This document shows positions 33,635 to 42,642 of a DNA stretch of 64,000 bases, piece by piece. How positions within the stretch are numbered: position 1 is the stretch's first letter; each line of letters opens with the position of its first letter. The stretch spans positions 923,572 to 987,571 of the forward strand of contig CP130629.1 in NCBI GenBank assembly GCA_030644725.1. Reading direction: 5' to 3'. The notes below the pieces were generated by a model that did not search any database, was not told where the DNA came from, and was given only the letters and a program-made list of their open reading frames with translations. The position numbers and the translations under genes are program-made. Source of the DNA: Candidatus Electrothrix communis (GTDB taxonomy: Bacteria; Desulfobacterota; Desulfobulbia; Desulfobulbales; Desulfobulbaceae).

Positions 33635-36600
33635 GATTTTTTCTGTTTCTGCAGTAATGATCGTGCTGGTCCTGTCTCTCCTCAATATTTTTTTTATCAG
33701 GACAGGTTGTGCAGCGAATAGAGATTCTGTTGAACGCGCCGCCGAGGTGCAGAATGCTGCACAAGGTGTCCGGGCAGACCTTATCGGCCTGACAGCGGAA
33801 GAGCTGGACTGGATTGAAAAACATCCTGTCTTTCGAGTCGGTACATTTTCTCTCCCTCCCTATATTATTCAGAATCATCAAGGCCCCCCTGTCGGTTACA
33901 TGCCGGATCTGCTCCGTACTCTCAGTGCACGAGTCGGGCTGACCCCGGAATTTGTTTGGTTCGATCAGCTGGCCGAGGTGCTGAAGCAGGTGGAGCAGGA
34001 GAATCTTGAAGCGGCAATGGCCATGGTCCGCACAGAGGAACGGTCTCGACTTTTCACGTTTTCCGCAGAAACCATGCCCTTGAATATGGCGATTTTTGCC
34101 CGTGTTGATAATGACGCTATCCATGAGTTGGCATCATTACAAGGGAAACGCCTGGCTTCCTATACGGGATATTCTCTGCAAAAAATTATGCAGGAGCAGA
34201 TTCCCGATGCCTCTTTTGTGATGGCCGAAGATGCGGTGAATATGCTTCAGCTTGTTGTTCGCGGTCAGGCTGATGCGGCGATTCAGGAGTTACACAGCGG
34301 GCAGTACCTGTTGCGAAATTATTATTTAAACAATCTTGAGGTGAAAGATTATGCACAGTTCCGTGGGCTTGATCAGCTTCAGGGCCATTCCTATCTTGTG
34401 CGCCGGGATCTGCCGCTGCTTCAGTCGATTCTGGACAAAGCCTATCTCTCTCTGAGCGAGGAAGATAAGCAGAATATCTGGAAAAAATGGCTGGGAAGCT
34501 CGGATCTTCCCCGGCCGCTGTTTACCGAGGAGGAACAGCAATGGCTGGCTGCGCATCCGACCATCCCCTTTACCTTTGATCCTGACCGGGCCCCGGTTGA
34601 ATTTACTGATGAGCAATGTGTTGATGAACAATGCCGTCCCCAAGGTATTTCAGGGGACTATCTGCTTCATCTGGAAAAAATTCTGGACGTTCAATTCAAA
34701 CCGGTTTTCTCTGAATCCTGGAATCAGGCGCGGCAGCGGGTCGAAAACGGTCGGGCACTGCTGCTGCCCGCCTTGGCCGAGACCCCTGAACGAGAGAAGG
34801 ATTTTCTTTTTACTTCCCCTTATCTGTCTCTGCCGGTGGCGATTTTTTCCGCCGCCAATGTGGCCTACCTCGGTGACCTTGAGGCCCTGGACGGGAAAAA
34901 AGTGGCTGTCGTAGACGGCTATGCTGTCCAGGAATGGCTGTTGCGGGATCATCCGCAGCTTGATCTGCTGCCTGTGGAAACAATTGCGCAGGCCCTGCAC
35001 ATGGTGGCGAAGGGCGAAGCCTTCGCCTTTGTCGGCGCCCTCCTGCCGACGAGCTATTATATCGGGCAGACCGGTCTGACTCAAATTCGGGTAGCGGGAG
35101 AAACACCCTATACCTATCAGTTGAGCATGGCTGTCCCAAAAAAATTTCCTCTCCTGCGAAGCATTCTGCAGAAAGGAACAGATACGATCTCCAAACCGGA
35201 ACGCGATGCCGTCTACCATCGTTGGATTTCAGTTCAGTACACGCATGCTGTTGATTATCGTTTACTTTTAACGGTATCGGCAGGAGCAGCCCTTCTTCTT
35301 TTGTTGTTCAGCTTTTGGACTTGGCGCATGATCAGGGAGGTGAGACTGCGGAGAAAAACCGAGGAGGCCTTACGGGAAAAGGAACATCTCCTTTCCGATA
35401 TCATTCAGTTTTTCCCGGAAGCTGTACTGGTTATTGACAGGGAAGGCGTTGTTTTAGCCTGGAACAGGGCAATGGAGGAACTGACCGGTGTTGCAGCGGA
35501 AGAAATGCTGGGCAAGGGAGATTATGCCTATGCCGTGCCTTTTTACGGAAAACCCAAGCCAATCCTTATTGATTTGGCGGGACGATCTGTGTTGGAACTT
35601 GAAAACCCATATGCTCAAGTACATATAGAGGGTGACAGGATAACGGCGGAAAACTCGAGTGTCAGCCTGCAAGGCAGGCCCGTCTGTCTGCTCGGCAACG
35701 CCTCAGTACTCAGGAATTCGCAGGAAGAAATTATCGCCGCCATAGAATCCATTCGCGACGTGACAGCAGATCGGCAGGCTGAAATCGAGTTACGTCAGGC
35801 CAGGGATACAGCGGAATCAGCGGCAAAGGCCAAGTCGGAATTTCTCGCCACCATGAGTCATGAGATCAGAACGCCCATGAACGCGATCATTAATCTGATC
35901 CGTTTGCTGCTGGATACCCGGCTGAACCGGGAACAGCAAAAATACGCTGAAATATCAATGCGTTCGTCAGAGTTACTTCTTTCTCTGATCAACGATATTC
36001 TCGATTTTTCCAAGATTGAGGCCGGTAAGCTTGAACTCGACCAGACAGCCTTTGATCTCAGAGAGCTGGTGGAAACCGTAAGCAACCCCATGCGCATGAA
36101 TGCCGAAGATAAGGGGTTGTATCTTCATTTGGAAATCTCCTCGGAGGTACATCCCTTCCTCATCGGTGATCCGGTGCGCCTCCAGCAGATTCTGCTGAAC
36201 TTTCTCAATAATGCCGTCAAATTTACCGAGCGCGGCGGCATCAATCTGCGTATTACCGCGCAGGAGGAGAAAAACGACCTCCTTCGGCTCAAGATGAGCG
36301 TGCGTGATACCGGTATCGGTATCCCGGAGGACAGGATGGACCGCCTTTTTCGCTCCTTTTCCCAAGCTGATGCATCGACTTCCCGGAAATATGGAGGCAC
36401 CGGTCTGGGCCTGGCTATCTGTAAACGATTAAGCGAGTTCATGGGGGGACGGGCAGGGGTTATAAGCGAACAGGGAAAGGGAAGCACCTTTTGGTTCACA
36501 GTACGGGTTCAGAAAACAACCGAAGATGCTCTTATGAACAAAAAAGAGACAACTTGCCTTCATGGTTCCCTGCCCCTTGCTCCCAGTCTTTTGCTGGTGG

Positions 36601-37418
36601 AAGACAATAAGATCAATCAATATGTGGCCCTTTCTATTTTAAAGAAATTCGAGCTGGATGCGGATGTGGCGGAGAACGGGGCGCAGGCCCTTGAGATGTT
36701 GCGAGAAAAAGAGTATGATGTCGTCTTTATGGATATTCAGATGCCGGAGATGGACGGTTTTGAAGCGACCCGACGTATTCGCAGCCCCGACTCCGGTGTC
36801 CTGCGGCATGATGTGCCGATTATCGCCATGACAGCCGATGCCACCAGAGAAGGTCGGGAGAAATGCTTTACCGCCGGGATGAACGATTATATTCCCAAAC
36901 CGGTTAATCGGGAGCATCTGTTCAGTGTGCTTCAGCAGCAGCTCAGTCGGGAACAAACGAAAATCCCGAGAAAAACAAAAGAATGTCCGGCAGAGGAAGC
37001 GCAACGAAAAATGCCGAGAGAAGAAGATGGGGAACAGGAAAATTCACCGGATATTTCCCTGGATCATCTTCCGATTTTTGACCAGGCTGCTCTGGTGGAA
37101 CGTATAGGCGGATACGATGAGGGCATTGACGAGTTTGTGCATGAGTTCCCCGTTTTTCTGGCTCAGGATATCAAAGAATTACAATCAGCACTAAATAAAA
37201 AAGATTTGGAAGGTATCCTGAGCAGTGCTCATAAAATTAAGGGCATGTGCGCCAATGCCTCGGCGGAACGGGTTCGGGAGGCGGCATGTCATATGGAGTC
37301 CGCTGCTAGGAAAGGAGATCTTGATGCTGTTCGTTCGTTATTCAGCCTACTTGAGCAGGAAGAAGAGGCGTTGCGCGAGTATCTTGCCCCTCAAAGCGAT
37401 CCCTCTTCAAAACGATAG
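33591..37418 (+). CDS. BvgS-like hybrid sensor histidine kinase
   Basis: The protein has up to 1275 residues from the ATG at 33591; an ATG at 33657 is an alternative start. Order of domains: signal anchor; two tandem solute-binding (SBP_bac_3) domains, about residues 65-285 and 310-540; a membrane segment at about 561-583; PAS at about 605-720; HisKA with MSHEIRTPMN (H757); HATPase with NNAVKFTE, DTGIGIP and GGTGLGLAIC; receiver with D1048 in MDIQMPEMDG; and Hpt with AHKIKG (H1214). It should sense a periplasmic small molecule and run a four-step phosphorelay. No response regulator is adjacent, so its partner is elsewhere. Confidence 0.93.
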   Translation: MRKYIILIRRRKTNRIFSVSAVMIVLVLSLLNIFFIRTGCAANRDSVERAAEVQNAAQGVRADLIGLTAEELDWIEKHPVFRVGTFSLPPYIIQNHQGPPVGYMPDLLRTLSARVGLTPEFVWFDQLAEVLKQVEQENLEAAMAMVRTEERSRLFTFSAETMPLNMAIFARVDNDAIHELASLQGKRLASYTGYSLQKIMQEQIPDASFVMAEDAVNMLQLVVRGQADAAIQELHSGQYLLRNYYLNNLEVKDYAQFRGLDQLQGHSYLVRRDLPLLQSILDKAYLSLSEEDKQNIWKKWLGSSDLPRPLFTEEEQQWLAAHPTIPFTFDPDRAPVEFTDEQCVDEQCRPQGISGDYLLHLEKILDVQFKPVFSESWNQARQRVENGRALLLPALAETPEREKDFLFTSPYLSLPVAIFSAANVAYLGDLEALDGKKVAVVDGYAVQEWLLRDHPQLDLLPVETIAQALHMVAKGEAFAFVGALLPTSYYIGQTGLTQIRVAGETPYTYQLSMAVPKKFPLLRSILQKGTDTISKPERDAVYHRWISVQYTHAVDYRLLLTVSAGAALLLLLFSFWTWRMIREVRLRRKTEEALREKEHLLSDIIQFFPEAVLVIDREGVVLAWNRAMEELTGVAAEEMLGKGDYAYAVPFYGKPKPILIDLAGRSVLELENPYAQVHIEGDRITAENSSVSLQGRPVCLLGNASVLRNSQEEIIAAIESIRDVTADRQAEIELRQARDTAESAAKAKSEFLATMSHEIRTPMNAIINLIRLLLDTRLNREQQKYAEISMRSSELLLSLINDILDFSKIEAGKLELDQTAFDLRELVETVSNPMRMNAEDKGLYLHLEISSEVHPFLIGDPVRLQQILLNFLNNAVKFTERGGINLRITAQEEKNDLLRLKMSVRDTGIGIPEDRMDRLFRSFSQADASTSRKYGGTGLGLAICKRLSEFMGGRAGVISEQGKGSTFWFTVRVQKTTEDALMNKKETTCLHGSLPLAPSLLLVEDNKINQYVALSILKKFELDADVAENGAQALEMLREKEYDVVFMDIQMPEMDGFEATRRIRSPDSGVLRHDVPIIAMTADATREGREKCFTAGMNDYIPKPVNREHLFSVLQQQLSREQTKIPRKTKECPAEEAQRKMPREEDGEQENSPDISLDHLPIFDQAALVERIGGYDEGIDEFVHEFPVFLAQDIKELQSALNKKDLEGILSSAHKIKGMCANASAERVREAACHMESAARKGDLDAVRSLFSLLEQEEEALREYLAPQSDPSSKR

Positions 37419-37422
37419 GGAA

Positions 37423-37446
37423 GGGCACGGCATGCCTGCCGTGCCC
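37423..37446. repeat. GTAGGGGC-family palindrome after the kinase
   Basis: GGGCACGGC-ATGCCT-GCCGTGCCC lies 4 bp past the kinase stop. It can act as a transcript-end stem-loop. It shares the core of the element at 31625. Confidence 0.6.
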
Positions 37447-37496
37447 CTGCTACGATAAAATTATGGAGAGCCGCACGGGCCCTCTTTTTCCTAAGC

Positions 37497-37712
37497 TCAG
37501 GAAAAACCGGAGTTAGACGGACAACCTGAGGGCGGGCCGCAGGGAATATCGGATCCGCCTGAACTCATCCGGAAAGTACCTGAAGAGATTGTTTTCTTCA
37601 CCTCAAGGCTTTGGCATTCCGGGCATTTCACCGTTTCAGCTTCATTGGATGAAGTGCTGAGCACCTCGAAATGCTTTGTACATTTTTTACAGACATACTC
37701 ATAGATGGGCAT
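37497..37712 (-). CDS. FmdB-type zinc ribbon protein
   Basis: The 71-residue protein begins with MPIYEYVCKKCTKHFEVL and has a second CPEC knuckle, the standard FmdB/CxxC regulatory zinc ribbon. The C-terminal 25 residues are Ser/Gly/Pro-rich with two further cysteines. The family is named for a regulator of formamidase, but most members are uncharacterised. The start is well placed behind GGAGAAGG. Confidence 0.88.
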   Translation of the reverse strand: MPIYEYVCKKCTKHFEVLSTSSNEAETVKCPECQSLEVKKTISSGTFRMSSGGSDIPCGPPSGCPSNSGFS

Positions 37713-37828
37713 GATCCTTCTCCATGTATTATATATACTATTAATTGGATAAGCGTGTACTGAGGACAGTATATTTTCCGGCAGTCAGCCGTTGGTTTGA
37801 AAGATAGAGATAAGCACTGGAGCAACTT

Positions 37829-38791
37829 TTGTCAGCCCAAAAAAAAGATCTCACCCCATCATCGGGTAGAGAACCAGCAGAAAAAATTGATCCGGCAGCA
37901 CTGGCCTTGTTGACCGGACAGGTCCGCAACCTCCTTGCTTTTCATCAGGAAATGGGCCTTATGTCCTATCCTGCTGCGCCTGCATTGCGCCAGTTGCTCA
38001 CCCGTACTCAGAGACAACAACCAGCCTCAATCACTTCTTTTGGCGAGCAGGGCAGGGGGCGGCAAAATTTACCAGGGCTTACTGCGCATCAACAGGGGGG
38101 GCAACAGAGGCATCAAGCTAAAAAACCAGCTCCTCCTCACAGGCCGCCTGAACAAAAAAGTAGGCTAACGACCGCACGGCCCACAGCCGAGACTGTCGGA
38201 ACCGTTCAGCAGCAACTGAAGGCGCTCAATCAGGAGCTGGCTCATTGCCGATGCTGTACCCAGAGTACTGATGCCGTAAATTCGAGTGTCATCTTAGGGC
38301 AGGGAAGCCCGACCCCTCTTTTGCTGGTGGTGGGTGACTGCTTTATCGGTACTCCATCGGAGCAGGGCCAGGTTTGGGGCAAGGAAGAGGATGCCATGCT
38401 CTGGAGGATGATGCAGGCTATCGGGCTTGATCAAAGCTCGGTCTATGTTACTAATGCGATAAAATGTCCGCAGCCAGAGCCTGTACAACCGGGCTCCTTA
38501 ATGGAACAAGCCTGTTTTTCTCACCTGGAAAAGGAGATACAGATCATTCGGCCGAGGGTGATCTGTGCTATGGGTGATACAGTGACTCGGGCTTTGCTCA
38601 AGACCAAGGCCCCGTTGGCGCGACTGCGGGGGAGCTTTCGCCCCTATCGCTCTCCGCAAGGGGATATGGCAAAGGTCATGCCGACTTTTCATCCCCGTTT
38701 ACTCTTACAGCACCCGGAAATGAAACAGGCCACCTGGAAGGATCTTCAGGCGGTGCAGAGAATGTTGCAAGCTTCTCCCCGTGTTGCGTAG
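37829..38791 (+). CDS. Uracil-DNA glycosylase, family 4-like
   Basis: The 320-residue protein has a variable, Gln/Pro-rich N-terminal extension of about 120 residues and a C-terminal UDG domain. ELAHCRCCTQ supplies two cysteines of the expected Fe-S cluster; VVGDCFIGTPSEQGQVWG is the uracil pocket and catalytic loop; and YVTNAIKCPQPEPVQPG adds a further Cys. The next blocks are HLEKEIQIIRPRVICAMGDTV and MPTFHPRLLL, where family 4 normally has HPS. The start is a TTG at 37829 with GGAG eight bases upstream. It removes uracil from DNA. The long N-terminus is atypical. Confidence 0.85.
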   Translation: MSAQKKDLTPSSGREPAEKIDPAALALLTGQVRNLLAFHQEMGLMSYPAAPALRQLLTRTQRQQPASITSFGEQGRGRQNLPGLTAHQQGGQQRHQAKKPAPPHRPPEQKSRLTTARPTAETVGTVQQQLKALNQELAHCRCCTQSTDAVNSSVILGQGSPTPLLLVVGDCFIGTPSEQGQVWGKEEDAMLWRMMQAIGLDQSSVYVTNAIKCPQPEPVQPGSLMEQACFSHLEKEIQIIRPRVICAMGDTVTRALLKTKAPLARLRGSFRPYRSPQGDMAKVMPTFHPRLLLQHPEMKQATWKDLQAVQRMLQASPRVA

Positions 38792-38948
38792 GCGGATCTT
38801 TTTTTCTTGTCTCAATTTGCGCAAAAAAACAAAAAAACTTGCCGGATTCGTCGTTTTATGTAAATAACCGATGATTCTCTTTTCCAGGGAAGCAGCAGGC
38901 TTCGCTGTTTTTCTGACCTCTTTACTTCTTATATCGGAGGAATATCCT

Positions 38949-39431
38949 GTGAAGAAAAAATTAGTCATGACCGCCACAATCGGAATATGCATGAGCATTG
39001 CTTCTGCAGTATGGTCGTATGATGCCGAAATGGCTACAAGCTATGCAAAGCTGTTTGCCCCGGCAGAGGGTGTTAAGGTGGGCAAGGAATTGCATTTTAT
39101 TAACCCGGACGGTTTTATCAAAAATCTTCAGGCCGGAAAAGAATACGTGGCTCTTGACGTACGAACTTCAGGAGAAGCGGCAATGTTGGGGATGACTATG
39201 CCTGGCAGCATGGCTATTCCGGTCAACGAACTGTTCAAAGAGGAAAACCTGAAACGTATTCCTACTGACAAGATGGTCCTGATTATCTGCAAGTCCGGTG
39301 CGCGGGCCACCGTGGCCGGGACAGCCCTGCGTCATATCGGATTTGATAACGTCTACATCCTCAAAGGAGGGTTACAGGCGTTGAGCGCGGCTTACGGCCC
39401 CAAGCAGGGTGCTTCTATCGCGAAGAAATAG
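38949..39431 (+). CDS. Secreted rhodanese-domain protein (Cys form)
   Basis: The protein has 160 residues from the GTG at 38949, chosen because GGAGGA is nine bases upstream and a signal peptide (KKKLVMTATIGICMSIASAVWS) follows. A single rhodanese domain shows ALDVRTSGEAAMLGM, PGSMAIPVNELF and the active-site loop IICKSGARATVAGTAL with the catalytic Cys. It predicts periplasmic sulfur transfer between polysulfide or thiosulfate and acceptors. A hairpin at 39449 ends the unit. Compare the second periplasmic rhodanese at 55481. Confidence 0.88.
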   Translation: MKKKLVMTATIGICMSIASAVWSYDAEMATSYAKLFAPAEGVKVGKELHFINPDGFIKNLQAGKEYVALDVRTSGEAAMLGMTMPGSMAIPVNELFKEENLKRIPTDKMVLIICKSGARATVAGTALRHIGFDNVYILKGGLQALSAAYGPKQGASIAKK

Positions 39432-39448
39432 CAGGGTGATTGCTCATG

Positions 39449-39470
39449 ACCGGGCGGGCGGTCGCCCGGT
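39449..39470 (+). terminator. Hairpin after the rhodanese gene
   Basis: ACCGGGCG-GGCGGT-CGCCCGGT has perfect 8-bp arms and lies 18 bp past the stop. An AT-rich stretch without a T run follows. The core CGGGCGGGCGGTCGCCC is related to the GACCGGCGGTCGCCC palindromes at 27646 and 30188. Confidence 0.5.
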
Positions 39471-39536
39471 ATAAATAATAATCAAAAGTTGGCGAAAAGG
39501 CTCATCTGCAATGAGCCATCAAAAACAGAGGAAACT

Positions 39537-40475
39537 ATGTCCCTTCCCATCCTCCCTCCTCGCCTTTACCCCGGAGATACCGTTGGGGTAATCTATCCAG
39601 CTGGTCCAGCACGAGATCAGGCAAAGCTGGAAAAAGGTCTCCAAGTTCTGAGGGACCTGGACCTCCGTGTCCGCCATTATCATCCCGACAACAGCGGTCC
39701 TGACTACCTTGCCGCAGATGATGAACAACGCATCATGAAATTTTACCGGCTTTGGAACGACGACGAGGTCAAGGCCCTGATTTCGGCCAGGGGCGGCTAC
39801 GGCTGCCTGCGCATTATAGCAAAAATGAATCCCCAACTGTTCCGTTCCAAACCCAAATGGTTGATCGGCTTCAGCGACCTGACCGTCCTGCTGAACGGGA
39901 TCTTCGCAGCTACCGGCCTTGTCACTCTGCACGGGCCTATGGTCACTACGCTGCCGAATGCGGACCAGCTTTCTTTTCAGCGCTTCAAGGAGGCCTTGAG
40001 TGGTGATTTCCGTCCCCTTGCCCCGACCAAGGACTTTGAAATCCTGCGTTCAGGAAGAGGGCAGGGGAGGCTTGCTGGTGGAAATTTGACCACTCTTACC
40101 CATTTGATCGGCACCCCTTGGCAACCGCAGGTATCCGGCTGCACCCTTTTTCTTGAAGATACCGGTGAACCGCTTTATAAACTTGATCGCATGCTTACCC
40201 ATCTTGCCTGTTGCGGCCTGCTGGACAACCTTGCCGGGCTGGTTCTCGGTGTTTTTGATCCTGGTCATTATGACCGTCTGGAAATGATTCGCTTGAATGA
40301 ACAGGTTTGGAACCGCGTTTTAGAACTGACCCAAGGTGCAGCTTATCCGATTTGGGGCGGCCTCCCGATCGGTCATCAGCAGGGAAATGTTGCCTTGCCT
40401 ATTGGTATGGAAGTCGTGATGGACAGCATAACCGGAACCTTGAACTTTCTGCCTCGGAGTTGTCAAGCGGCCTGA
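39537..40475 (+). CDS. LD-carboxypeptidase (peptidase S66, LdcA-like)
   Basis: The 312-residue protein is read from the ATG at 39537 with AGAGGAAA upstream. S66 serine peptidases trim the terminal D-Ala from tetrapeptide muropeptides during cell-wall recycling; related members hydrolyse microcin C7. PGDTVGVIYPAGPA at the start, SARGGYGCLRI, the nucleophile Ser in GFSDLTVLLNG, the Glu in FLEDTGEPLYKLDRML and the His in GGLPIGHQQGN give the Ser-Glu-His triad. There is no signal peptide, as expected for the cytosolic recycling enzyme. Confidence 0.93.
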   Translation: MSLPILPPRLYPGDTVGVIYPAGPARDQAKLEKGLQVLRDLDLRVRHYHPDNSGPDYLAADDEQRIMKFYRLWNDDEVKALISARGGYGCLRIIAKMNPQLFRSKPKWLIGFSDLTVLLNGIFAATGLVTLHGPMVTTLPNADQLSFQRFKEALSGDFRPLAPTKDFEILRSGRGQGRLAGGNLTTLTHLIGTPWQPQVSGCTLFLEDTGEPLYKLDRMLTHLACCGLLDNLAGLVLGVFDPGHYDRLEMIRLNEQVWNRVLELTQGAAYPIWGGLPIGHQQGNVALPIGMEVVMDSITGTLNFLPRSCQAA

Positions 40476-40689
40476 GGACGAGCCTACCTCCTTTTCTTCA
40501 GTAATACTGATCAACCCTCTGGTATTTAATGATATTATTAAAAACGGCTAGCGGGTTCGATTTGATTTGTAGTGACATTTTTACTTATTAACAATATGAT
40601 ACTTGCTGATAACCTTTTTACAGCTTGCTCTGCCAACGGAGCGGTCGAGGTGCCCAGCCCACTGTCCGCCCATAACTGAAGGGAACACG

Positions 40690-42483
40690 ATGAAATCGAC
40701 AAAGAAAAATGCGCTGGTCCTCATTCTGCTGTCCTTGCTGCTGTTTGCCTGTGACAAAAAGGAGAAGGAGGTTCAAGTAAAACCAAAACCTGAACCACCG
40801 AAGCCGGTGACCATGCTTGATGTGGTTCCGGATGATACGATTTTTTTCTCCGGAGGCCTAGAGCCAGCTCCTTTGAAGAGAGTTTTACAATGGAGCACTG
40901 ATAATTTTAATGTGCTGAAAGGACTTGATCCAGATAGCATGCTGCCCATGGTTCAGGACGAAAAAATTCCCGGTCGACGCCTGGCAGCCCAGCTTTGGCT
41001 TGATTATTACGCAATGATGCTCTCTCCAAAAACAGAGCTGGTAAAATGGGGTGTGAAGGAAAAGGCTTTTCTCACCACCTATACTGTTGGACTGGCTCCT
41101 GTTTTATTGCGTGTCAGCTTGAAAGATGTCCAGCTCTTTAATAAGAAGATTGATGAACTGGAAGCTAAAGCAAAGATTACCAGTAAGCCTGAGACCTTGG
41201 GTAAGGCAACCTATCGCCGTTATGCGCTGAATGAAAAAGATCCTTCGCTTGATCTCATCATCGGGGTGGACAATGAGCGCAAGCACGCTGTGTTTATGCT
41301 GGATATTGGCGTTGACAGCGAACAGACCCTTGCCATCGCCCTTGGACAACAGAAGCCGGAAAAGACCTTGGCAGCAAGCGGCCGAGTTGAGGCCTTGCAG
41401 AAACAGTATAAATTGCATCCTTCTTTCATCGGTTATCTTGATCATCAGCAATTAATTACCGGCCTAACCACCAAAGAAGGAAACAGCATTGCCAAGATGA
41501 TCCAGCAACTTGTCCCGCAATTGCAGGGCGTAGCTGGGCTGCCTGAGTTATTACAGGAATTGCAGACAGAAGGGTGCCGTAATGACTTAACAGACATCGG
41601 CAAAAATTGGCCTAAAACCGTTTTTGGATACACGGCCATGGAACTCGATGCTGCCCCTTCGCGCATTGATTCCCTGCTGGTGATTGAAAATAAGGACAAG
41701 GCGTTCCTTGATGGTCTGCAATCCATTCGCGGGGTTGTTCCTCAATATGTTACGGGCAATTCTCCTGAAACACCGGTTGTTGCCGCAGGTGTCGGTTTTA
41801 ATATTGAAAAAATTGCTCCTTTTATTTCTGAGCGTTGGACAACTATTACGCAAAAGCAGTACAGTTGCTCCTTTTTGCAAGAGATGCAGGAGAATACAAA
41901 ATCGCAGCAACCAATGGCCCTCGCTTTGATGACAGGAATGGCCCCCGGCGTGCAGGGGCTGGCCTTCTCCTTGATGTCATTGGAGTTAGAAAAAAGAGAA
42001 GCCGGTGGACCACCTATGCCAAAGAGTATTGACGCCCTGATAAGTCTAGCTGTCAAGAACCCAACGAACCTCGTGCAGATGATAGGTACCTTCTTTCCGC
42101 CACTTGCTGAGCTGCAATTGCCTCCTGATGGCACACCCGTTCAGTTGCCCTTACCGGTGCCGCTCTCTTTTCCGGTTATGGCCGCAATTAACGGCTCTCA
42201 TCTGACCGTGTATGCTGGCGAAAAATCCCAAGCTCTGGCTCAGGGGTTGCGCTCGGAGACCTTGGAAGCATCGCAAGGCCTTATGGCGGCGGATATTGAT
42301 TACGGTAAGTATTACGGACTGATTGGTGATGCCCTTACTAATATGGACATCCCTGATGCACAACAGGATGAAACGAAAGCGATTTTCGACGCTATGAAGA
42401 ATACGAAGATGCGTGTTCGGATGAATATGGACGTCACAGATCGTGGCATTGAGGTAAAAGCGGATATGATCGCGACAGAGTAA
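40690..42483 (+). CDS. Large lipoprotein of unknown function
   Basis: The 597-residue protein is read from the ATG at 40690 (GAAGGGAAC upstream). A lipoprotein signal peptide ends in LLLFAC, so it should be lipid-anchored through that Cys. After a Lys/Pro/Glu-rich linker the body begins VTMLDVVPDDTIFFSGGLEP. This opening, with pairs of repeated beta-rich halves, reminds me of DUF3352-type proteins in which 'P-D-T-x-F' precedes long alpha/beta repeats. I recognise no enzyme motif. A strong terminator follows. Confidence 0.7.
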   Translation: MKSTKKNALVLILLSLLLFACDKKEKEVQVKPKPEPPKPVTMLDVVPDDTIFFSGGLEPAPLKRVLQWSTDNFNVLKGLDPDSMLPMVQDEKIPGRRLAAQLWLDYYAMMLSPKTELVKWGVKEKAFLTTYTVGLAPVLLRVSLKDVQLFNKKIDELEAKAKITSKPETLGKATYRRYALNEKDPSLDLIIGVDNERKHAVFMLDIGVDSEQTLAIALGQQKPEKTLAASGRVEALQKQYKLHPSFIGYLDHQQLITGLTTKEGNSIAKMIQQLVPQLQGVAGLPELLQELQTEGCRNDLTDIGKNWPKTVFGYTAMELDAAPSRIDSLLVIENKDKAFLDGLQSIRGVVPQYVTGNSPETPVVAAGVGFNIEKIAPFISERWTTITQKQYSCSFLQEMQENTKSQQPMALALMTGMAPGVQGLAFSLMSLELEKREAGGPPMPKSIDALISLAVKNPTNLVQMIGTFFPPLAELQLPPDGTPVQLPLPVPLSFPVMAAINGSHLTVYAGEKSQALAQGLRSETLEASQGLMAADIDYGKYYGLIGDALTNMDIPDAQQDETKAIFDAMKNTKMRVRMNMDVTDRGIEVKADMIATE

Positions 42484-42529
42484 TCTTTCAACCCCCTTTT
42501 TTTGGAGGGATTAATCGTTCTGAGTAGGT

Positions 42530-42569
42530 ACCGGTTCTGTCTTTATAGGCAGAACCGGTTTGATTTTTT
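42530..42569 (+). terminator. Rho-independent terminator of the lipoprotein gene
   Basis: ACCGGTTCTG and CAGAACCGGT form a perfect 10-bp stem around TCTTTATAGG. The sequence TTGATTTTTT follows. It lies 47 bp past the stop. Confidence 0.9.
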
Positions 42570-42642
42570 ACCTTGTATCGAAAATAATGAAAAATAGCCT
42601 TCTCTAGGGTGTTCTTCTCAAACAAATTAAAACTTTTTTTCA

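Noticed and set aside
40690-42483. A named enzyme for the large lipoprotein.
   Set aside because: It has a lipobox and a conserved-looking body but no catalytic motif I can defend.
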